A stretch of 64,000 nucleotides of DNA from CAVPJC01 sp963705155 (GTDB taxonomy: Bacteria; Chloroflexota; Anaerolineae; Anaerolineales; UBA4823), in contig CAVPJC010000026.1 in assembly GCA_963705155.1 (NCBI GenBank), forward strand, positions 1-64,000. The letters are read 5' to 3'. Each line of letters opens with the position of its first letter. Positions within the stretch are counted from its first letter, which is position 1. This document shows positions 57,233 to 64,000 of the stretch, piece after piece. The position numbers were made by a program, and so were the translations under genes. The notes beneath the pieces are model-generated. The model searched no databases. It worked only from the letters and a program-made list of their open reading frames with translations, and had not been told where the DNA came from.

Positions 57233-58633
57233 ATGGGAGCTGTGTTCATAGGACGCCAGGCCGAATTGGCGCATCTCGAAAGCTTTGTATGTTTCAGGGC
57301 ACGCCGTATTTATCCTGTATGGGCGCAGGCGGGTTGGGAAAACGGAACTGCTGCGAGCATTTTGCGCCGGTAAAGCTCACATTTTTTTTTATCGCCACGC
57401 TGAGCTCTAACCAGGATCAACTGGCGGCCTTCTCACAGGATATCTATCGCTAACTCATGTTGAAGTTCCCGAAGGGTTCAGCTATCCTTCCTGGGAGGCT
57501 GCCTTGCGCAGGCTGGAGGAACTGCCGGGCGCCTGTCATTGTTTTGGATGAGTTCACATACCTGATCGGGGGCAATAAAGCCATCCCATTTATCCAGCAG
57601 AAGGTGTGGTATCGAGCGGTTATATAAACTCAAACGTCTTCCTGATTTTATGCGGCTCTTAGATTGGCATGATGGAAACCGAAGTCATCGGCTACAGAGC
57701 TCCTTTGTATGGCCGGCGCACAGGCAGCACCTCTGCTCGATCCGCTCGAGTTACCCACCATCCGCAGTTCTTTCCAAACTATACGCCTATCCAACACATC
57801 GAGGCCTGGAGTGTATTGGGCGGCATGCCATATTACCTTTCGGCATTTTCGGATCGGTGGATATTTTTGCGAATATTCGCAAGCAAATTTTGGATGTCCA
57901 GGGATTGCTCTATTCAGAACCGCCTCCTCCTTCTGGAAGAGCTGGCGGGAGCCGCGCAATTATTTCCCAGTCTTTACGCGCCATCGCCAGGGGAGCACTC
58001 GCTTGAATGAGATTGCTCAAAAAGCGGGGGTTGGCGACAGCTCAATTACCGCTCGTTACCTGGATATCCTGCAGCAATTGCGGCTGGTTTATCGAAGGCG
58101 TTCCGGCCACTGAGAGCCATCCCGAAAAAAGCAAAAAAGGCATTTATCGCATTGCCGATTTCTTCCTGCGCTTCTGGTTCCGCTACGTCCACCCCTATCA
58201 AAACGCTCTGGATTTGGGTATGGCAGATGGCATCCTGACGCAGCGGGTACGGCCAACTTTTGAACAGTTCGTCAGCTATGTTTTTGAGGAAGCTGCCAGG
58301 ACTAATGTGGCCCGCCTGGCTCGCAGTGGCCAGCTCTCCTTCCTGCAGAGCGGATTGGAAGTTGGTGGGATCAGAGCATGAAATTGATGTTTTGGCGGTC
58401 AGCGACATCGAGCGGGCGCTGTTGGTGGGAGAGTGTAATAGTATGATAATCCAGTAGGAATTGGTACTCCTGGAAAATTTGAAACTTAAGCACAGTCGTT
58501 GCAATCAAAAAACTCATGGGATAACATCACCTATTACCATTTTGCTAAATCAGGCTTTACCCTGGCACTACAAAAACAGGCGTCAATTGAAAGGATATCC
58601 ACTTATTACTCAGTTGATGACTATTTTATCTAA
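57233..58633 (+). CDS. AAA ATPase with DUF234-type C-terminus (frameshifted)
   Basis: Begins FIGRQAELAHLESF, the usual start of this ATPase group. The P-loop is damaged by a slip near 57330 (GAGGLGKRN in place of GRRRVGKT). Then FFIATLSSNQDQLAAFSQDI, Walker B PVIVLDEFTYLI, YRAPLYGRRTGS, HIEAWSVLGGMPYYL, a helix-turn-helix (LNEIAQKAGVGDSSITARYLD) and a nuclease-like C-terminal region (YRIADFFLRFWFRYVHP, EIDVLAVSD, HFAKSGFTLAL). The last part resembles the PD-(D/E)XK-like DUF234. Slips occur near 57330, 57450, 57530, 57610-57700, 57850, 58010, 58100 and 58370. Relatives are often paired with toxin- or defence-like loci, but function is unproven. Confidence 0.6.
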
Positions 58634-58959
58634 GACTGGCAAAATCGCTTTATCGAAGTGCAGCATGTCAAAGGTTTTCTGCAGGCGTTGTGCAGCCTGG
58701 TGGCTGTCTGGACTGGCGAGATCAAAGCTGTCACCAGGCAGCCGCAAACCCACCTCGAAGCTAGATTGAAAGTCCGGTTAAGTTACTAATTGTAGAAGGT
58801 ACGCAGTTCAGGGAAGATTGGGGGTGTTTCGGCGGGCTTCACCACCCAGAACACCCCGAACCCCCACCAACCGCGTAAGTTATAATTGCATGGTTCATCT
58901 TTGAACTGGTGATAAATTCTGCTGGACGAGCTTATTCTTGTGTTGGGAGGGAAACCGCA
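58634..58959. other. Gap with a small coding-like remnant
   Basis: Directly after the AAA gene's stop, the same frame stays open to 58790 (FIEVQHVKGFLQALCSLVAV), which may be a continuation of that gene or a remnant of another. The rest, to the RBS at 58947, has no gene I can support. Confidence 0.35.
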
Positions 58960-60125
58960 ATGCCCAGTAAAGTATTCTTTGGTTCACCACGCCAGGCGCG
59001 CCTGGAAGCAAAAGAGACCCTGCCTGCTAAACTCGACCTGATCCTCGACGAATTGCACCTGCGCGAGCGGGTGAAAGATGAGACGGTGGCGCTGAAGATG
59101 CACACCGGCAACAATATGGGCTATTCGACCATCCATCCGGTCTTTGTGCGCCGGGTGGTGCAGGCGATCAAAGACGGCGGCGGAAAACCTTTTGTGGTGG
59201 ATGTCAACTGGGATGCAGAAGGCGCTGAGCTGCGCGGCTATCATCGGAAACGTTGGGATGCCCGGTCTACCCTCCGCCGGCCTAGACGAGAAGTATTTCT
59301 ACGCCCACCAGCGACCCGTATAAAAGCATCCAGACCTGGAAAGTGGCCGGGATGATCCAGGATGCCAGTTTTCTGGTCAACTTTTTCCCATGTCAAAGGC
59401 CATCCATCCTGTGGATTTGGCGCCGCCTTCAAAAACCTGGCCCTGGGCTGCATGGTCGGCGAGACGCGCAGCGCCATGCATGACGCCATGCACTACAATC
59501 CATACTGGTTCCCTGAAAAATGCCCCGACCCGGCAAAAGCCCTGCGTGGATCGTGGCAAGCTGCCCGTTTGAGGCCGTGGTGGAAGATAAAAAACAGCCG
59601 GGCCAGCTGCATCTGCACATGGAGCAGTGCAACCAGTGCGGGCGCTGCCTGCGGGTTGCGCCCGCCCGGCAGCCTGATGATTGCCCCGGCCAATTTCAGC
59701 ACTTTCCAGGAAGCCTGCGCCATCTCGGTGGCGTGACACTATCAACCTTCGCTCCGGGAAAGGCCACGCATATCAACCTGGCGACCCATATGACCCCGGT
59801 GTGCGACTGCTTCGGGTTCACCTCCATGCCGATTTTGCCGGATGCGGGCATCCTGGGCTCGGATGATATCGTGGCACTCGACCAGGCAACTCTGGATGTC
59901 ATCGCCCAGACGCCGCTGATCGAAGAAAACATCCCCACCACCATGGAAGTCCACACCCGGGTGGGGCATCCCTTCCGCTGGCTGCACGGGCCGCTCAAGG
60001 ATCCTTATCTGATTACCGAGTTTGCAGAAAACCTGGGTCTGGGCTGTCGCGAATATGAGCTGGTGGATGTGCTCCCGGTGGAGAAACCGGAGCGCGCCTC
60101 GATGCCGTACATCGCTGCAAAATAA
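58960..60125 (+). CDS. DUF362 protein with ferredoxin-like Cys cluster (frameshifted)
   Basis: ATG 58960 (GGGAGGGAAACC upstream) begins PSKVFFGSPRQARLEAKETL; then VALKMHTGNNMGYSTIHPVF, and after slips near 59236 and 59330 FFPHVKGHPSCGFGAAFKNL and CMVGETRSAMHDAMH, typical of DUF362. A further slip leads to CPFEAVV...EQCNQCGRCLRVAP, a CxxCxxC 4Fe-4S-type cluster, then FAPGKATHINLATHMTPVCD and a conserved tail. DUF362 proteins bind Fe-S clusters and occur in anaerobes; the reaction is unknown. About 390 residues when joined. Confidence 0.75.
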
Positions 60126-60150
60126 GACGCAGTTGTAGGGTCGCCATCGA

Positions 60151-61482
60151 ATGACCAAAGTCCCTTCACCGGCAACCGGTGTCCAACAGGAAATTGAGCG
60201 GAATTACCGCTGGAATTTCCTGGTCAATGCCCTGGATGGAGCCTGTTTCTGGTTTGGGATGAGCTTTTTCTCATCCACGATCATTCTGCCCTCTGTTTGT
60301 GAGCCATTTTACCGATAACCCCCTGTTTATCGGCCTGATCCCTTTTCTCGGCTGGGCGGGTGTTCTCCTGCCGCAGCTGTTTGTTGCCAATGCGGTTGAG
60401 CGCGCCCCTCTGAAAAAGTTCTTCCCGGTGACGCTCGGCTTCTTCCTCGAACGCCTGCCCATTTTCTTGCTGGCCCCGCTGACCTATTTCCTGGCAATCA
60501 GCCAGCCGGTGATCACCCTGGTCATTTTCTTTGTGCTGTACACCTGGCACAACTTTGGGGCGGGCGTGATCATTGTGGGCTGGCAGGATATGATTGCCAA
60601 GATCATCCCGGTGGAAAAGCGCGGGCGCTTCTTTGGCATCACCAATTTTATCGGCAATGGAACCGGCATCCTGGGAGCGCTGGCGGTACCCTTCGTGCTC
60701 GACAAATTCACCTTCCCGCTGGGTTACGTTTTTTCTTTCGCGGTCACCGGCGCTTTGATTTTTCTTTCCTGGGTGTTCCTCTCGCTCACGCGCGAACCGG
60801 CGGTCTACAGCAGCAAACCGCCGGTCTCGCAACTGGATTACCTGCGCTCCTTGCCGGATGTCCTGCGCAGAGACCGCAACTTCCGCATGTACCTGCTGTC
60901 GCAGATTATCTTTTCGCTGAGCGGGATGGCGACCGGTTTTCTGGTGGTTTATACCGTGCAGACCTGGAACCTGCCGGATGCGCAAGCCAGCGGATTTATG
61001 ATCGCCTTGCAAATCGGGTTGGCCCTGGCGAACCTGTTTTTTGGCTTTCTGGCAGACCGAAAAGGTCATAAATTGAGCCTGGAGATCTGCTGGCTGTTGA
61101 GCGCCCTGTCGCTCGTTCTGGCGATCATTGCCCCCAGCCCCGTTGTGGTTTTTCCTCATCTTTTTCTTGCGTGGAGCCGATCAGCGCGGGAACCATTATC
61201 TCTGGCATTTCGATTGTTTATGAATTCACCGACGCGGAAAACCGCCCCACCTACATCGGCCTTGCCAATACCATTCCGGGTATCGCGGTGTCGATCGCGC
61301 CTTTGATCGGCGGTTGGCTGGCCGGGGCGATGAGTTACCGGGCGATGTTTATCCTTTCTGCGCTCATCGGAGCGGTGAGCTGGGTGTTGCTGCGTTTTGC
61401 GGTGCGCGAACCTCGCCTGGACAATTCCACAGGTTTGCTTTCAGACGCGCTTAAATCCCCCGAAACTACCTCATTGCAGTAA
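60151..61482 (+). CDS. Major facilitator superfamily transporter (frameshifted)
   Basis: ATG 60151, with 26 bases between it and the DUF362 gene. Joined frames (slips near 60295 and 61170) give about 443 residues with about 12 membrane helices. Motif-like loops between helices 2 and 3 and in the middle (IIPVEKRGRFFGITNF, FFGFLADRKGHKLSLE) fit MFS proteins that lack close substrate indicators. It may export or import a metabolite linked to the neighbouring DUF362 protein, but no substrate can be named. Confidence 0.8.
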
Positions 61483-61502
61483 ATCTTCACTTATTTTGTT
61501 TA

Positions 61503-61531
61503 TTGACTGTATATTTTTCTTATCCTATACT
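61503..61531 (+). promoter_or_regulatory. Sigma-70-type promoter for the dehydratase-like gene
   Basis: TTGACT (61503-61508), 17-base spacer, TATACT (61526-61531); transcription would start near 61538, 45 bases before ATG 61583. Confidence 0.7.
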
Positions 61532-61582
61532 GGAGTCAAGAACACCACCGTCTCATTGATCAAATCAACCAGGTAGGGCAAT

Positions 61583-63787
61583 ATGCTGCGTGTCGGTATT
61601 CCCCGTTCCCTGCATTTTTTTCAATACTACCCTCTGTGGAGAACCTACTTCGAAGCCCTGGGCAGCCAGGTCGTTATTTCGCCACCCACCAATCGGGATA
61701 TCCTCGCTGCCGGCGGGCGGATGGTTGCCGATGTGACCTGCTTGCCGGTCAAGGTGTATGCGGGTCACATGGCCTGGCTGCGTGACAACGGCCAGGTGGA
61801 TGCGGTGTTTGTCCCGGCCATCCGCAGTGTGGAGTGGGGCGCGCTGCACTGTTCGAAATTCCAGGCTCTGCCTGATCTGATCCGCGCCACGATCAGCGAT
61901 TGCCCCAGGCTGCTGGAGATCGGGATCGATGCCCATCGCTACAAGATTTCCCCGGAAGACGCTTACCATCGCCTGGGGCGGGAATTCACCCGCAGTTCTT
62001 CCCGGGTGCGCAGCGCCTGGGATCAGGCTTGCAAAGTGGATGAAGCCTACCGCCACAGCCTGGTGACACAAAAATTGACCTATCCGGAAGCCCTGAGGCG
62101 CCTGTACCCCGATGAATGGCCGCTGCCGGCCAACACGCTCACCCCGGCAGTCCCGCTGAATATTGCCCTGGTCGGTCACCCTTACTGCCTGTATGATGAT
62201 TATATCAACCACGGTTTATTCACCCGCCTGCGCCAGCTTGGGGCGCAAATTCAGACCAGCGAGATGGTATCTGCTGCTGATGCCCGAGTGGGTATTCAAA
62301 ACACCACCGGGCAAAAGCGCTGGTTTTACGAAGATTGGATGTCTGGAGCGGCGGGACATTACCTGCACGATACCAACACAGACGGTCTGATCGCCGTACT
62401 GGCCTTCACCTGCGGCCCCGATTCGGCCATGGTCGAAACCATCACCCGCCGCGCCCATGCCCTGCAGCGCCCGATGATGAGCCTGATCCTGGATGAACAT
62501 GGCAGCGCTGCCGGTATGATCACCCGGCTGGAAGCGTTCGTGGATATGCTCGTCCGCCAGCAAAATCAGCCGGAACCGGTCCTGATGGCTGCGCCCGAGG
62601 TCCATCCGCCGCTTCCTCAGCCATCCCGCCAGCCGCCCACACCCGCCCGCCCGGCGGCGCCCACGCTGCTGCGCCTTATCCACCAGCCGCGCCTGGGCTT
62701 TCCCCGCATGGGCACCTCGGTTATTCCGTTAAAGTCCCTGTTCAACGGCATCGGCACGCAGGTGGAACTGGGACCGGCTCTGAGCAGCCGCACCATCTCG
62801 CTGGGCGTGCGCTACTCGCCGGAGTTCATCTGCACACCCTACAAATACATTTTGGGCAATATGATCGAAATGCTGGAAGCCGGGGCGGATACGCTGCTGT
62901 ATATGGACGGCGCTGAATTGTGCCGCAACAGCAGCTACACCCAACTGTTGAACGATGTGCTTCACGACCTGGGTTACAAGTTCAAATTGGTGAGCACAGG
63001 TGTTTTTGAAAAAGGCGGCATTTTTGCCCTGCCTCGCTTTTTGCGCCAGTTCATGGACCGTTTTTCCTGGTCCGATGTGCTGCGCCAGATGAACCTGGCC
63101 ATTTCCAAGATGAACGTGCTGGACGAGCTCGAGCGGCGCGTCCAGTTTATTCGCCCGCGCGAGGTTGTGCGTGACAGCATCGCCAGGGTCTGGGAGGAAG
63201 CCAACCGGCGCATTGACCAGGCTGCCGACATGACCGGCTTGAAAAAAGCCCGGGGTGATGCGTTGGATCAGATGGCCCGGGTAGAGATCGACCCGACCCT
63301 GCAGCCCGTCAAGATTGTCACCACGGGCGAGTATTATGCCGTGCTGGAGCCGTTCTTCAACCTGGATGTCGAGCGCGTTCTGGGCCGGCTGGGCGCGGAA
63401 GTGCATCGTGCGCTGATGCTGGGCGACTGGGTCAGAATCGCCATGGTTATGGAAGCGCTGGGCTTTCACAAGTCCGAAATCGACAGGGCTGCCAGGCCCT
63501 ACCTGCGCTGGAACATCGGCGGCGAGGGGCTGGTCACGGTAGGGCAGGCCGTCTTGCATGCCCGCAAAGGCTTCGATGGCCTGGTTGAGCTGCTGCCCTT
63601 CACCTGCATCCCCGAAATCACCGTGCTCAATATCCTGCCCGGCATCCGCCGTGATCTGAATTTTCCCATCATCCACTTCATTCTGGATGAACAATCTGGC
63701 CGGGCTGGCATGCAGACCCGCCTGGAAGCCTTTATCGACCTGCTCAGCCGCCGCCGCGAGTTGAGCCCCGGCTCAAGCGTTGCTTAA
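61583..63787 (+). CDS. Two-domain 2-hydroxyacyl-CoA-dehydratase-like protein
   Basis: An intact 734-residue protein with two related halves. The first (about 1-330) has GIPRSLHFFQYYPLWRTYF, VADVTCLPVKVY, AFTCGPDSAMV and LDEHGSAAGMITRLEAFVDM; the second (about 370-725) has GFPRMGTSVIPLKSLF, EFICTPYKYILGNMIE, LPFTCIPEITVLNILPGI and LDEQSGRAGMQTRLEAFIDL. Cys residues in CLPVK, CGPD, CTPYK and CIPE are placed to bind Fe-S clusters as in HgdB/DUF2229 proteins. Such proteins are activated by an ASKHA ATPase, and exactly such a gene follows 15 bases later. The substrate is unknown; the fusion of both halves is notable. Confidence 0.85.
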   Translation: MLRVGIPRSLHFFQYYPLWRTYFEALGSQVVISPPTNRDILAAGGRMVADVTCLPVKVYAGHMAWLRDNGQVDAVFVPAIRSVEWGALHCSKFQALPDLIRATISDCPRLLEIGIDAHRYKISPEDAYHRLGREFTRSSSRVRSAWDQACKVDEAYRHSLVTQKLTYPEALRRLYPDEWPLPANTLTPAVPLNIALVGHPYCLYDDYINHGLFTRLRQLGAQIQTSEMVSAADARVGIQNTTGQKRWFYEDWMSGAAGHYLHDTNTDGLIAVLAFTCGPDSAMVETITRRAHALQRPMMSLILDEHGSAAGMITRLEAFVDMLVRQQNQPEPVLMAAPEVHPPLPQPSRQPPTPARPAAPTLLRLIHQPRLGFPRMGTSVIPLKSLFNGIGTQVELGPALSSRTISLGVRYSPEFICTPYKYILGNMIEMLEAGADTLLYMDGAELCRNSSYTQLLNDVLHDLGYKFKLVSTGVFEKGGIFALPRFLRQFMDRFSWSDVLRQMNLAISKMNVLDELERRVQFIRPREVVRDSIARVWEEANRRIDQAADMTGLKKARGDALDQMARVEIDPTLQPVKIVTTGEYYAVLEPFFNLDVERVLGRLGAEVHRALMLGDWVRIAMVMEALGFHKSEIDRAARPYLRWNIGGEGLVTVGQAVLHARKGFDGLVELLPFTCIPEITVLNILPGIRRDLNFPIIHFILDEQSGRAGMQTRLEAFIDLLSRRRELSPGSSVA

Positions 63788-63802
63788 CCGGGAGGAATCG
63801 CC

Positions 63803-64000
63803 ATGAAAACTTACCTGGGTGTGGATGTTGGCTCGGTCACGACCAAATTAGTCGTCCTGGACGAAAGCTACCAGGTGCTCGACTCGCTGTATCTGCGCAC
63901 ACGTGGCAAGCCTCTCGAAGTTGTCCAGCAGGGGCTGCGCCAGATCAGCCAGCGGCAGAGCAGCCCGCTGGAGATCGCCGGGGTGGGCGCCACCGGCAGC
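63803..64000 (+). CDS. BcrA/BadF-type activator ATPase (cut by window end)
   Basis: ATG 63803 with GGAGGAATC upstream encodes KTYLGVDVGSVTTKLVVLDE and continues to GVGATGS at the window edge. DVGSVTTK is the phosphate-1 loop of ASKHA-fold activators of 2-hydroxyacyl-CoA dehydratases and benzoyl-CoA reductases, which use ATP to drive a low-potential electron. The CxxC or Cys ligand region lies beyond the window. It forms an operon with the preceding dehydratase-like gene. Confidence 0.88.
   Translation, partial: MKTYLGVDVGSVTTKLVVLDESYQVLDSLYLRTRGKPLEVVQQGLRQISQRQSSPLEIAGVGATGS

Noticed and set aside
60281..61159. A 292-codon frame antisense to the MFS gene
   Set aside because: Its extreme Gln/Lys/Arg composition is the usual antisense image of membrane helices.
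62729..63694. A 321-codon frame antisense to the dehydratase-like gene
   Set aside because: It mirrors the real gene's second half; low-complexity shadow composition and no start signal.

Overview
The window (about 57-60% GC outside one AT-rich island) looks like chromosome of a Chloroflexota bacterium, probably class Anaerolineae. I infer this from the style of the housekeeping genes: a very long SecA without the C-terminal zinc motif, a PHP-domain DnaE with a long Pro/Ala linker, tandem MoeA paralogues with one fused to a periplasmic-binding-like domain, a split B12-dependent methylmalonyl-CoA mutase with MeaB, and a PPi-type phosphofructokinase. Many genes that must be intact in a living cell (secA, dnaE, prs, mutM, mcm) are broken by single-base frameshifts, often in homopolymer runs. 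The sequence is therefore probably a noisy draft, and I give such genes whole-gene coordinates and state where the frame breaks.

Layout: 0-6.3 kb holds a lipoprotein and a sigma-54 cassette (rpoN, PAS/GAF sensor kinase, NtrC-like activator lacking a DNA-binding domain). 6.5-17.2 kb holds proline dehydrogenase, a rhodanese with an in-frame TGA at a probable Cys position, a DinB protein, a UbiA-like prenyltransferase, two moeA genes, Bcp, a two-component pair and a cysteine hydrolase. 17.2-18.8 kb holds a structured small RNA/leader unit and an insertion sequence. 18.9-20.3 kb holds the B12-binding mutase subunit and meaB. 20.3-23.3 kb is an AT-rich island of decayed restriction genes. 23.3-38.6 kb is housekeeping: GNAT, prs, mutM, add, secA, dnaE, pfk and the large mutase subunit. 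38.7-46 kb is a turnover zone: an IS1-like element with a 7-bp target duplication, tRNA-Glu, a GPH symporter, hydrolase remnants, L-lactate dehydrogenase with a Rex-like site, and an IS5 remnant.

45.9-48.5 kb is a compact redox operon: XRE-cupin regulator, triheme cytochrome, NifX-like protein and an AhpC-type peroxiredoxin whose peroxidatic position is TGA, followed by a bacterial SECIS-like hairpin. With the rhodanese this makes two independent selenoprotein candidates. 48.5-51.3 kb holds degraded UroD-like, MaoC-like and beta-lactamase-like genes. 51.7-58.6 kb is the most unusual accessory locus: a CHAT protease - NB-ARC ATPase - TPR protein with about eleven nearly identical 40-codon repeats, a small zinc-ribbon protein, a small membrane protein, and a DUF234-type AAA ATPase. 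59-64 kb holds a DUF362 ferredoxin-type protein, an MFS transporter, and a two-domain 2-hydroxyacyl-CoA-dehydratase-like protein next to its BcrA/BadF-type activator ATPase, cut by the window end.

Themes linking the genes are anaerobic or microaerobic metabolism (radical/B12 and dehydratase enzymes, lactate dehydrogenase, molybdenum cofactor), thiol/selenol peroxide defence, and a caspase-like STAND signalling locus that may act in defence or regulated cell death.
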